From assembly GCA_013396655.1 (NCBI GenBank), contig WBMV01006657.1, forward strand, positions 28,081 through 92,080: a DNA stretch of 64,000 nucleotides, given 5' to 3'. How positions within the stretch are numbered: the first letter of the stretch is position 1; the number at the start of each line of letters is the position of its first letter. The notes under the pieces are model-generated. The model was not told the DNA's origin, ran no database searches, and saw nothing but the letters and a program-made list of their open reading frames with translations. This DNA comes from Campylorhamphus procurvoides (lineage: Eukaryota > Chordata > Aves > Passeriformes > Dendrocolaptidae). Made by a program: the position numbers and the translations under genes. Of this stretch, positions 36,001 through 48,670 are shown piece by piece.

Positions 36001-39000
36001 TCTTCTCTGCTGGCAGCCTGTGGCTCAGGGAGCAGGTTCTGGGACCATAATATCACCCGTTTCTGCTTACAATGAACCACAGCTTGCCAGGCAAGTCCCA
36101 AAGAAAGCCCTTCCCAGCAGGCAGAGAGCCTGGCCATTTCTTCACTGCATCCCTGGAGAGAATTCAGTTTTAACCATTTCCTAAGTGTGGAAATAAACAC
36201 TTTGCGTGGGTTGCTCCAGCAGTCAAGAACCTCCTACTGTGTCCTGACTTACAGACCAAGAAAATGGTATTCCTGCTACGTAGGATTAAAACAAAAGGAG
36301 TATCTAGTTTTAGCCCTCCTAACTTCTTAAAGGTCTCAGAAAAGCAAACAAACAAACAGAAAAAAACAATCGAACAACCAAACAATCCCCAAGTCCTTCA
36401 AAACTGTTTCCCTGTCTCTTCTCATCCATGCTGCTGCATGGAACAGCTGGGACCAGCTTGCTGGAGAAACCAGCTTATGGTGCAGAGAGTGAATAACAGT
36501 TGAAAACATGAGTGTTTCCAAGAACAGCCACCAGTGTTATCACCCAGCAGATGAGGGGAACACTGGATAAGAAAGCTCCTTCCTCCTTGGAATACCCTCT
36601 GAAATCTGAATACCCAAATGGAGCTGGGAAAGCTCATTCTGGGTATCATGACAGATTAATTTATTAATAGTCTTTTTCTTGCAAAAAACTAAAAAAAAAA
36701 TTAAAACACTGGGGGGGTTAGCCTGAAGATTGTGTCCAGGAACCCAATGAAATTTATCATTCCCATCTTCTCTGTATGGATAGCTCGCTTCCAGCAGAGT
36801 TAGGAAGCAATGAGCTTTATTCACCATAGTCACAGGAACTGCTCTGTCAACATAAAGCTTGACTTGAATCACCTTAAACTGCACTGTTACAGCCATGTCA
36901 AGGGGCTGATAAAATTTTTCTGCACTTTGAACTTCTTGGGGTACCAGTCATCCCAGAGCAGTGGGGTGGGTTGTGCTGGGACCTGGGGAGGACTGACCCA
37001 CCCATCCCCTCAGAGGTTTGACCTTGTCATGAACCCCAGAAGACACCAGGGCATGACTGTCCCATCCTGATACGAAGGCCGATAGACAGATTGTGTTAGA
37101 TCTACAAGCCAAGGGAGGCAAAGCTTTGGCTGTGGTAGGGCTGTTTCTGAGTAGCTGGAAGTGATATCAGAGGTGAAGAACACAAACAAGCCCCAAATCT
37201 GCCTGCTGGATGAGTAATGGGGCCAAGCCTTCACTGAACATCAGATGGTGTTTCATCTACAGCCAGACTCTACTATCATGCTCCACTGGTGCTAAAAATT
37301 AATAGTGTGATAATCCCCTCTCCAGGGGAGAAATCCTTTTCAGTGTAAAAGGTGCATCTCAAACTTTTTGAAATGCCAGGAATTCTGCAAACACTAGAAA
37401 TGATAAAGCCCAGTTTCCTACTGAGCTGTGGCTCCTGGTTGGTTCCTGTAAAGCCTGTGAACTCTAACTCACATTTTTCCTGCTGTGGGATCATTTGTAA
37501 TGTTCTCTCTCTTACTCTTTCCCCCCATTCTCAGATGAGCGTTTGGAGGATGTTTGTGCTGCCCCTCTGATGGGAACATGACCAGCTGAGATGTGGGGTA
37601 GACATAAACACCTACTCACGACCCACTGAAGCCTTCTTTTGGGGGATTATACATTGCCAGAATGACTTACACTCAAATACAAAGGAATCAGAGAAAGTTC
37701 ATAATTTCCAGGGCTTTGGGGCTAGTTGGGACTTTTGAGATAGTCTTATCTGGATTGTACAACTTGGGCCAAACAACTACACTAAATAGTTTCTGCATAA
37801 AGCCCTTTTTTTTTTTTAAAGGCGTTATCTTATAGAACTGGGATTCAAGAACTCAGCAGTCAGTATCTAATCTCCTGTTTCACTTTGTGTTGCTTAATTA
37901 TTTCTGTGCTTAAGTTCCCTCTGGGCAAAATATAAACAACAATACTTCACTCTTTCACATTATTGTAGCTATTAAATATTTGTGGAGTCATTCAGATACC
38001 ACAGTGGTGAGAGCTATGGAAAAATCTATACATAAATCAGAACTGTTTATGTTTCTGCTGATAGCAGAGATATCACAGAGGTTTTCTCATATAAGTGGAG
38101 GGGGATTATTGGAGAGTTTTTTGGGGGGGTTGTTGGTTATTTTTTGTTGTTGATCTTGGCCGTTTCTAATTGTTTTCATTTGGATTTTGTTTGGTTGGTT
38201 AGTTTTTTGTGTGTTCTTTGTTTTTAAACCCCCAAGTGTGGAGTAGGTGCTGCCTCTGTATATTACACACTGAAATAAAACATGTGCTCGGCAACATCAT
38301 AGTACAGAAAAGGGGAACAAATACTTCTTAGCAGCAGTGTCGCCCTTCACATCTTCAAAGCACTTCACAAATATCTGCCAGGAAGCTGACTTTCCACTCT
38401 GACATTCAGATTCCCAGGGCATTGCTTCTATTTTGGTGAATTGTTTGTTATGACAGCACGACCTTCCTGACAGGATACCTTCAACATTTGAGAACTCATC
38501 CCTAGCAGAGCTACATCTGAAACTGCATTTTTTAGTGGCTCATCTAAAATGTATCTAAAGGCATGTATCAATAATCCCATCCTTTCTCACAAATTGACAA
38601 GCAGTTGTCCATATAGGGAAGAATGAACCAAGTCTTTCTCCTCCAAAGCACAATAAGGAGATTGAGGGATTGCTTTCATGGGAGGAGTTGAGATTTAACA
38701 TCATAAGCATAGTTTGGGAGAAAAAAAAAGATGAAAGTTGAAATGGCATGTGGTAAGGAGCCCATCCTCCTGTGGTGCCCATCCTCAGAGGTGATGAAGG
38801 GCACAGGGAGCTGTGGGGCTGCCCCTGGGACAGGGAATTGCAAACAGAGAGCTGACTTTTGGATTAGATGCTCAGAGAACCTGGCCCTTATCCTGGGCAA
38901 TTAAGGTCAGTGGTTATAGGAAGGAGTTCTCTGCAAATCATTTCTCCTGGAAAACTCAGAAAAGGAGTTGCCTGAGAAAATGAGAGCCCAGAATTCAGGA

Positions 39001-40430
39001 TGAGGGTCTCACAGCGCAGCCCCTCCATGCTCAGGGATGGGAATGACACCCTTTCTCTGTAAGTGGAATGCAGCATGGCCAGCACGGGACTCTGGGCTGG
39101 CTCCTGGGCCAGTGGGACTCTGTGGGGTGGCATCTCTGCGTGGGAAAAGGGTCTGTTTGCCAGACCTTTCTTTATAAACCCAGTAGTGAATGTGGTCCTG
39201 GGGGCTTCGAGGCGGGGTCACAAAAATTAACTGCTCAGATAAAGTCTCAGCCAAGGGTCCAGCTGAGAGAAGAGCTGTAGCATGAGCCCAGGCTTTCTCT
39301 GACAGCAGAGATCACCTGCACAGCCTCACTCTGGAGGAAACCATGGGCTTCTTTCCTTTGGAATCTCATATCCAAGGTAAACCTTGCTCACTGGAAAGCA
39401 GGGAGGAAGGCAGAGAAGAAGAGACTGCTCACCTGAGCTTTCCACTGGGATGTTTTGCAGTGTTTTGTTTTTTCACTTCTCTCTTCCCGTCTAAACATTC
39501 AATTTCACTTTTCCTTGTGAGCAAACACATCCAAGATTCCAGCTGCAGCAAGGGCACTGAAATCCTCTACCAAGGCAGAGCAGCCCTGCTGTCCCTCTGG
39601 CATGATGCAGAGCAGCAACAAGCATTGTAAACAGATCAGCCTGGAGAAATAAACATCAGACTAAAGATTATTTAATGACTGTCTTTAATTAAGTAACTTG
39701 CTGACCAAGGTCGGCAGCACGGGGTCCTACCTCCCATGAAGACCTTGAGAACTGTGGTCTGAAAGGAGTTTAGATCAGGGGGATTTCTTTGAAGTGCAGA
39801 GGTTGTTCCAATTTACACCCAGATAAGGATCTGATCCTGTGAGTTTGTCACTTGCTTCCTCTGGAACAAGGGCAAGCTCAGGTTTTGTGACCAAAAGAGA
39901 TCAAAGAGGTGCTGTTTCTTGGAATCAGTAGAGGAGGGAAAATCAGTCCCTAAAGATTTCCTGCTGCTTCTGTAGGAGAAGTGAAAAAACAGCCAAACAG
40001 AAAAAGCAAGCAACAGGGTTCCTGGCATAACCAAGTTGCCTTTTAAACATCTTTCTCCATCTGGGATGTGTATAATTGCTCTCTTCCGGTTCAAGCCACA
40101 AATAAAAGGCACTGTAAACATTTTAGGAGGGTCTGGATTCATCCTACCTAAATATAGGCAATGAGCTGTGCTATCCATGTAACAAGCACGTCATTCCAGG
40201 CTCTCCCTTACTAACAGGAAGTGTGTTCTTTTTATTCCACTAAGGCAGAGGGACAATGACTGAGACCTGGTCTCAGGCTGGTATTTGTGGCTTATGACTG
40301 TCACTTTCTGGAGTCAAGGGTTGCTTTGAATGTGCAGAGCCTTGACTTCTCTGAACATTGTGTCTCCTAGACCTAATAAGCCCAGACCCCCCCGTGCCCT
40401 GGGCCAGTCCCACAGCAGTGGGCAGCAGTG
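30095..40430. other. Intergenic sequence, 10.3 kb, no gene seen
   Basis: The largest repeat-poor stretch here shows no gene. ORFs reach 148 codons (minus strand, 33700-34146) and 132 codons (minus strand, 32455-32853, overlapping others on both strands). None has recognisable features. There are T runs at 37806-37819 and a G/T-rich stretch at 38095-38220. A faint CR1-like trace lies at 33497-33536. Confidence 0.6.
33497..33536 (-). mobile_element. Possible CR1 remnant
   Basis: The stretch gaaacttagaataggaaagg, ctttaaggaccatgaatctg resembles the minus-strand end of CR1 (catagaat...ggaaggacctttaaggacca). It is short and diverged, so the call is tentative. Confidence 0.35.
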
Positions 40431-40590
40431 GAGGGGGGAATTCTGCCCACTGCCCCGCTCAGGTGAGACCACACCCTTGGAACTGTCCAAGGCCAGGCTG
40501 GGCAGGGCTTGAGCAACCTGAGATAGTGGAAGGTGTCCCTGCCCATGGCAGGGAGTGGGATGAGATGGTCATGAAAGCCCCTTCCAACCC
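40431..40590 (+). mobile_element. CR1 LINE fragment with internal deletion
   Basis: The stretch begins with a more internal CR1 segment (ttctgcccactgccccgctc, aggtgagaccacaccc). It then jumps straight to the 3' region: ttggaactgtccaaggccag, 'gcagggcttgagcaacctgag', 'gtggaaggtgtccctgccca', 'agccccttccaaccca'. The several hundred bases that normally lie between are missing. The orientation is plus. Confidence 0.85.
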
Positions 40591-40591
40591 A

Positions 40592-40662
40592 ACTTGGCAG
40601 TGCTGGATTTATGATTGGACTGGATGATCTTAAGGGTCTTTTCTAACCAAAATTATTCTATG
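40592..40662 (+). mobile_element. Second CR1 tail abutting the first
   Basis: The stretch reads acttggcagtgctggattta, tgattggactggatgatctt, aagggtcttttctaaccaaa and ends 'attattctatg'. It is the 3' end of a different CR1 subfamily, joined directly to the end of the preceding fragment in the same orientation. Confidence 0.85.
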
Positions 40663-43600
40663 TGTATTTCCATTCAGGCTGTGCTGGTCTCACCACCACA
40701 GTGTGGGGATGAAACCACAAAGGTGTTAAAGGCTCTGGTTGATGGATCAGGGCATTGGAGGGTATTTGAAGGTGCAAAGCTTTCTGAAGCAGTGTTGGAG
40801 GACTGCATGACTGGCTCTTCTCCTGGATCAAGCTTAAACTTGAACAGAGCCAGAGGGGTAGGGAAAAATCAACAAGGGTGGGCAAGCCAGATTTGAAGTC
40901 TTAAGCACATCTCTGACATACTTCTGTTCAGTGCAGTTTGTAGTAATCATTCATTTAGGAGTGCATTGGTACACACAGACAGGCTTTAAGACCTGATGTC
41001 CAAGGACATCTGTTCATGTTCATAACTATGATGGCACAAAATAGTCACATGATTTAATGGCTGCTTTCCTACATATGAGCACAGTGTCTGTCATCACCTC
41101 ACCTCATCCCCTCCTGATGAGCCACGTGGTCATCCCCCAGCACAAGTATGGTATGGGAAAAATCTCACATCCTATTAGTACAGGGTGGCAAAGGGAGGCT
41201 GATTGCTGTGCCCCAGGAGAAGAGGAGCTCTCATGTGGGAGCTCCTTTGCTCAGAGCACCAGAGCCTCCTTTCTCACAAACTTACTAACAAGTTATGTTC
41301 CTGTATACTTAAATTCTTACATGATTTCTTGAATTTAGTTTCAATAAACTCATCTTGGTGTGGCTAGCCTGCCCTGTTGGACTCAGCAAGTGTAAGAAAG
41401 GAAATAATTCTTTATCCTTAACAGTAAATAACAAGACATTTTAATGTCATCTCTACAGAGACAAAAATTGGATTATAGCATTTAAGATAAATTAGAAAAA
41501 ATAATTAAAAAGAGAACATATTGCTGGATCATGCTCCAGACCTGACAGTTTTGATGGGCTGCTATCAGGCAGTCCACTGATTCACAGTCTGCATCATTGG
41601 GGACCACACTGGGGATTGCCCACAAATGTTCATCAAAGGGAATGAGCAGGGTCACGTCTGTGATACAGATGGGGAAACTCTTGGCAGCTCTGTTGGCCAC
41701 AGCTGGAAAGGGAAAGGGTTCTTGCAGCATGTACACACCAGTGTGAGTTATTGGGAGGAATGAGTAAAAGGTGATGTGGTCTGTCTGGTTTATTGGTGGT
41801 TGTTTCCTAGAGACCCACTCAGTCCTTTGGGGGAGCACTGGGATTAGTAAGAATTTTGCCTGTAGTCTCAAGAGCTCCATGTGTGCTGGAATGCCAGGAG
41901 CTTGTCCTGCAGACCCTCAGAGAAACAGGAGACACATCCTTTACATCTTGGTTCAGAAATTTGGAGTTACTTGCTATTTAGTGTGGTATTCTTTTACCTG
42001 AGACTTCCCCATACACACAAAAGCTACTGCCATGGAGTAGTGAAACAGCAGAGCATCCTCCTCGAGCTGGAGGAGCACTCAGGCTTATTTTAGGACAGGT
42101 ATTTACTGCAAGTGAAAGGAAATGATCTGATGTGGCATACAGCACTTTTGTACCAACACGAATCCTGATGGTAGTTATTACATAGGTTTGTTTCTTGGAA
42201 AAGAAGATTGCCCTTTAAACCAAAACAATAATAATGGTGAAGAATTTGAAGGTAGTCCCAGTATAGACCTATTTCAGCACCACAAGTTGCCATGCCAAGG
42301 GGCATGCAGGGAAAGGAATAGGTGGGATACACATCAAAATAGCAATGCTAGCAAGCAAGCTTCATTAGACAGGTGGAATAGGGGGAAAATATGTGACTTT
42401 TTCCCCTCACAGTAGTTGTTAAGGTTGTTGAACCAGATCCTAAATGTCTCAAAATATTTTTAGGCACCTGGAGGATTAACCTAAAGTAAAGACTCCCCTC
42501 CTCATCAAAGTGCAAGGAGCTGTGCCCTGCAAAAACCCACATGCTGAAGATTCTAAAAGTTCCACCAGGCACTTGTTGTGACTATGACTGTCAAAATCAT
42601 ATCACTGTTCTTTGAGCAGAGGGGTAGCTGTGAACCCAAACAGAGCTGCTTGTTGCCTGGAAAGCTGTGGGCCCTGGGAGTTTGATAAACTTCATTAGGG
42701 GGATTTTTTTTCATTCAAAAGCCCACAGTGGTGAATGAGACAACTTCAAAATAACTGCAGCCTCTGCCTGGATTCTTTAAGCAAGTTTGACTTCATATAG
42801 GAGCACAGAAAAATTGTAGTCATTCTTAACTAAAATGTCTCAAGCAGTGAAGCCTGTAGAAATTCCTGGGATTCAAGCCGAGTTAAAGAAATTAATAATA
42901 CTCAAATAGTGGAGCCAGAAAGGTTAGGCTAGGCAACAGAAAATAGCTCTAAATCAGTGAAGATCCTTTACCCCCTCCAATTTCTTGCCTTGAAAAGGCC
43001 TGTGGGATGAGCTGTGGGTTTAACGTCAGCAGCTGCAGATAAAAGCCATCAGAGGCTGATGCTCTGCAGGAAAGATCAGCTTTATTTCCCAAAACAAAAC
43101 CAAACAGCAGTGATAACAACAAAATCGTCACCCACACCAAGGATAGCTCTGCCAGGTCCTCAGTCTGTTGCCTACAAGGACAGAGGTTTCCTCCAAGGAT
43201 GTATTTTGACAGGGAGGGGAAATCCCTCTTGGGTCTTGGGCTGTGTGGAAGCTGTGGTACCACTTTTGTTTCCCTACCTGACTTTTGGTCTTGCTAAAGG
43301 CTTCTGGTGCTCACCTGGGGGGTTCTGCCCCAAGCCATCTGTTCATGGACTGGGTCATGCCAGTGCTGTTGTTGGTTATCAGAGTCCCAGGCCTGTTTGG
43401 CTTCTCTCCTTGTGGCAGGAGCTGAGCCAGCATGGCACAGGCTGGACCCCTGTGCAGGGCAGCAGTGGTGCTCATTCCCAGACACAGGCAGGCAGCTTTA
43501 CTGGACTCTAAAATTCCTTGTTGTTGCCACTGTCCAGGTCAGAAGAGAAGGCAAATCAGGGTGTTCTTTTTGATACATTAGTTTTTCAGTATCAGGTGGT

Positions 43601-46600
43601 CCCCAGGCCAGAGAAGTGCCTTGCTTTTCCAGGCTTCGGTGGGACTCCACAAGGAGAAAGATATCCCCTTGCTCAGAAACAACTTTTTCATTCCCCTCTC
43701 TTCTGCTCCATATTCCCATGGGGTTGGTTCACCAGCCCATGGGTGTGGTAGTAGAAGCAAGACTGATAACTATGCATAGCAGGACACATATTCCAAAAAA
43801 TATTCTAATATTCAGGGCAGTTGAATTGGAAACATATGTATGTCCACAGAACGGAAAGCCAAAGCAGAGAGAAAGCAACACGTAGATGATTTTTACTTCC
43901 ATTTGCTTCAGTTAGTTCCTCAGAGCGTAATAAATGAGATAATAAGTGGTGTCAGGACATTTGGATTTTTTGTCACATTCCTCTAACTCTCTGAAGCTGT
44001 GTCTCTTGGCTGAATTCTGTTCTGAAGACAGCATTTTCAACTTGGCTGCCTGGGTGAGGGGTCCAGTCCTAGGGCAGGCTTCAGAAAAAGCTATGCCTGC
44101 AAGACACTTGTGATCTGTCCAACTGACTATATATATCAGCTGAATTCACAATAAGCAATGGAAAGGATATGTGATGTACATGCATGTATAAATACAAGCA
44201 CCACATGTGTCCCCAACATCTTGCCAGTGTTCATTTAAAATTCCTTTCCTCATTTTGATTGTCAGCCACGTCTAAAGTTTCTGAGACCTGAAAGCTTCTT
44301 CTTCTGAGCACGAAGTTCACAGACACTCCCGCTGATAAAGCAGATAAACATCTGAAGCAAAGGGGCGTCTTCTAGAACACAGCTCAGCCTGGGGACCTCT
44401 GAGACCAGCATAGCTGGATACAGCTGGAGAGGCTGGGAGAAAGGGACAATCTTAGTTCAGATAAGACTTCTTAACCCTCCGAAACAAATCTTCAGCTGGA
44501 AAATACAGCCCAAACTTGACATCTTTGGGGGATGGAAAATATACAGCTATGACTAATTTAATGACTATCGCATTTTTCATCTTGGATGCTTCTATTAGAA
44601 TGTTTTTTCTGAGGAAACCTGTGAGAAGCTGAGATCTTGTTCTCAGTGAAGTGTTGAGATCACAGGGCATGTGCTTCTTTTTCTTCCTTTCTTTTTTCTT
44701 TCCTTCTGGTCTCAAAGTAGAGAGAGGAGACAAGCGATGAAGGGGGAGGTCAGCAATGAAGTTATTTTGTACACATGCAAACACACACTTTAGATCTTAG
44801 TGATGCAAACCAGATGTTCACTGTCTGACTCTTAGGAAGATGCTCATTTAACTCTATCCAGAGTTGTGGAAGGTACAGAGGCTTAGATCACACTTCGCCA
44901 AAAGAGGATTTAGGTATTTCTAATAGAAACTATGCATTTATATCAAATAGAGTTGTTATAAATTAATCCTTGATTGGTTAACTATTGTTCTTTAATTTAA
45001 TTTAAATATCTGATACTCCATTATTTGTAAGAAGTGAGTTTCACTGAAAATTATTTGTTCCATGGTACGAATTCCCAATTTCTCCTCTTGTGGTTCCAGT
45101 TCTGAAATTTATCTCCATTTTAATCACCCTGACATCCTCGTTTTTCAAGAACATTAATTTCCACCAATCTCATAACCACATTCATAATTTCTAACATCCA
45201 TAGCTCAGCTGGGAGCTGCTGCTGGATTTTTGGTTGGTTTTGTGCTGTTCACTTGGGTCTGTACTGGCTTCTGCTTCTGGTTTTGTTATGGGGGGTTTGT
45301 ACAGATACACCTCATCTGGTATCATTTAAGCTCCCTGGCTGCACACGAACAGGAGCATGACTGTTCCAAAACACACTTTCAGTGCTAATTTTCAAGTCAA
45401 TAAATGTTACAGTTCATTTCAGAATTCCCAGTCTCACTCCAACAACCAGTTACAAGACCTTGCCAGTCAAAGTGAACCAAGAGCTGTCTTTTAATTTAAG
45501 AGCATGTTTACAACTCTGGTTTAAGGTTCATGTTCTGCTCCCAGATTACCAGTTGCTACCACAGTCCTCTTCAGAAACAGACCACTGTCCAATTAGTCTA
45601 CCGATGCTGCTGCAGCATTTTAGGGGAAATTAATTTCCCTTATTTTGGTTTTTATGTAGTGTAGGCATTCCCAGGAGTTCTGTTTGCCTGTGCTCCTATT
45701 ATAGTCACTGAAGAGAAATAGGCACTTTGGAGACTTATGTGCCTTATTTTACATATTTTCTTGAGGAAAAGGTGAGGTTTACCCTCTCACTGTGTATTTC
45801 ACTTTAGATGGGTATCATCAGCTCAGCTGATTACTGATTTCTGCATTGAGTCAGCTGAATGTCACCATTTCTACCTTAAGTCCCATTCAACACAAAATTC
45901 AAATGCATTAATTCAGGAGTAAGTGTTGTCCTGTTCTCTCTTTGAGGACCATGTATGGCTCCGCATTACACCTCCCACTCCTTGTCTGCTCTAGCTCAAG
46001 GACCTACTCTGTTTTAAACAATTCCAGTTAGTGACCAGTTATTCCAGTTAGTCTACCTGAAGGCAGATGTGCAGCCTTTATGCCACTGCTGTTATGAAAT
46101 AGCTCTAAAATCAGCTTGAAAATTCAACAGGAATCTGTCCAGAAGACCTCAGCCTGTCCCAGGCTCTGAAACATGGCTGTAAGAAAGCTTTCCACGTGCC
46201 TTTCATGCTTCAGGCTGTCCAGGGTGGGATGGGACGAAGGCAGTTCAAGCAGAGTTTTACTTGCACCCCTTTCCCAAGCCACAGATATGGGTGTGTTCAC
46301 ATCTGTGTTGGGTCTACACATGAGCATGCCATTCATTTGTGGGAACCATGTTCCTGGATAGCCAGAGATGTGTGAGAAAGGATTAGAGGGCTTTATAGGC
46401 AGAGCTTGGCACAGGGATGACTTGGAGGATTGCAGGATGGGAGTCAGCTGAGAAGTGAGGGCTGTGAACATAAAAGGAAGTGCAGGATTATTCACTGAGC
46501 TCTGCCAAGAGCAAAGAGCACAAATGGGATGAGGCCCAAGAGAAAACGTCAGCCTGGCTTTCGGGAAACTGGATGCATGTTTAGGATGCCCAGGGAGAGG

Positions 46601-48472
46601 ATTAAATAAGCAGTGAGTTATCAGATAAGATGCTGAATCATGTGACGTAATCATGATAAAAGAGGGAAGAGAACCCCAGCCTGGCACTTGGGAGGCAAGG
46701 TCCTCTCCCTGGCTTTTCCATCTGTTTGCCAGCCTTGGGAAACCTGCTTCTTGCCTTCACTTGTTGTCTCATTAGGCTGTCATTACTTTGGGAAAAGACT
46801 CTGGAGACTTGTTTTGAGTTTATTTTACAATGCCTAACCTGAGAGAGTGCTTTTCTGGGTGCTATTTTAGTACTAGTAGGTAGAGCCCATCAGGGTCAGA
46901 TTTACAGGGAAGATTGCTCAGTGTAGCAGTGATTTAGGTGTCTCACCTCTCCTGGGCAGCTTCTGCTGGCTTTGGATTTGCCATAAGATGTTTTGCACCA
47001 AGGTCAAGGTTTGTGGTGCTGAGCAGAGTTACCTGAGACAGCAAACAAGCAAATAGAAAATAGAATGAGAGGACAAGGCTTTCTCTCCAGGCTCCAAAGA
47101 GAACCAGTCCTACCAGTGCTGACTTGGTGGGAGTGGTACTCAGGTTTCAGGAGCTTTCTTCTTGTGCTACCTAAATCCTTTCTCATGCAGAACATTGAAG
47201 GAGAAAAGCTTTTCCCTTTTAACTCAAGGTGACATGGAAGACATGACGTGGTGGATCCGAGTTCCTCTTCTCAGGTGACTGGAAGATAAAAGTCCTTCTC
47301 AAAAACCAGACTGCCCCAGCAGCATTTCCCCACTGCTGTTTGTGGGGCAGGGCAACATCTGGATGTCTTTACCAGACGCGATGCTGAAAAGGAGACAGTA
47401 AAACATCTGGTTTATGAGCTCTGTTGGATTTTAGGAGTAAACTGGGTATTTAAAAGGCTGACGCCAAAACTTATGCAGTCCTTTTCATGCCATCAAGAGA
47501 CTATGATAGGCTGCCGTGACGTGGTGCTACTGGGAACAGACAACTGGGATTTTAGGGATCTTTAGGGTTAGCAAGCAGCTAATTGGAGGGTTTGGGCACT
47601 ACACTAGTGCCAGAAGTAACAAATAGATGCTTAGTATTTTGGTGGAATTTAGCATTTAAACTTTGAAAGCTGCTGCTTCTAGTTTCTCAAAACCTAACAG
47701 TGTAGCAATTTTCCAGCATGTTAAAAGAAAAATCCCAGGGAATTGAGAAATTTTAAAACAAATCGAAACTGAAACAAGAGGAGGATGTGGTAGTAGTAAT
47801 AAGTACAAGAGTGCTTTCCTTTCCTCTCACAGCAACAGCCCTGTGCTGGGAACCTTGCCTTAAAAATGCCTGCTGGGTTGATCCCTGGCAGACTGAGCAG
47901 GTGAAGGACTTCCAACCAAGAGCTCTGACAGATAAGGGCAGAGACTCATCTGGAGAAGAGACAATGTCTTCCTTTTTTCTTCCAAATGACTTTTCAGAGT
48001 ATCATTGTTGGATAACCATAATTCACATAAAATATTTGCACTCTGGAAAATGAAGATGAGATAGTCTTGAGTCTGGCAGAAAATCCCGATAATCCCCAGA
48101 GAGCATGGAACGTGAAGGGGAAATCCCCTTGGCTCTGCAGTTCAAAGAAGAGACCAAAAGCCTCCAAGCTGTGATTTTTCTTTTATACAGCATTTGTAGG
48201 CTTTAATGTAAACTCTTCACATTAAGTCTCCTTGCTCTGAATTTCTCTCTGGCACATGTTGTCCCTGATTTTTCGCAACCTTTTAGTAGCAGAGAGGACA
48301 GAAGAGACATGATAGTCAGCAAATATTTGATCTCTTATATCACCAGCTATGTTCAAGGCTAAATGTGGTTCCTGGTGGTGTGTAAGAGAGTGCAAGGGCT
48401 GTCTCTTAGACCTAATATTGGAAACCAGAGTCCTGAGCTCAGATCCTGCTGGCAAGCCAAGGGTGGGCTGCT
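40663..48472. other. Intergenic sequence, 7.8 kb, no gene seen
   Basis: The stretch is unique-looking with a pyrimidine run at 44674-44706. The longest ORFs are 187 codons (minus strand, 46124-46687) and 165 codons (plus strand, 43014-43511). Neither has a recognisable family, and each has open frames on the other strand or in other frames that lower its weight. Confidence 0.6.
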
Positions 48473-48670
48473 AAATTCTGTGAGGGTGAGGAGGCCCTGT
48501 CACAGGTTGCCCAGAGAAACTGTGGCTGCCCCATCCCTGGAAGTGTCCAAGGCCAGGTTGGACGGGGCTTGGAGCAACCTGGTCCAGTGGAAGGTGTCCC
48601 TGCCCATGGCAGGGGGGCCACTGGGTGAGCTTTAAGGTCTCTCCCAACCCAAACCTTTCTGTGATGCTAT
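48473..48670 (+). mobile_element. CR1 LINE 3' fragment
   Basis: The stretch follows CR1 closely: aattctgtgagggtgaggag, gccctgtcacaggttgccca, 'gagaaactgtggctgcccca', tccctggaagtgtccaaggc, a gacggggcttggagcaacct segment, 'gtggaaggtgtccctgccca', 'tctcccaacccaaacctttc', 'tgtgatgcta'. It looks among the less decayed copies here. Confidence 0.95.

Noticed and set aside
43014..43511. 165-codon plus-strand ORF
   Set aside because: It has no domain, signal peptide or known family. Overlapping ORFs occur in another frame and on the minus strand.
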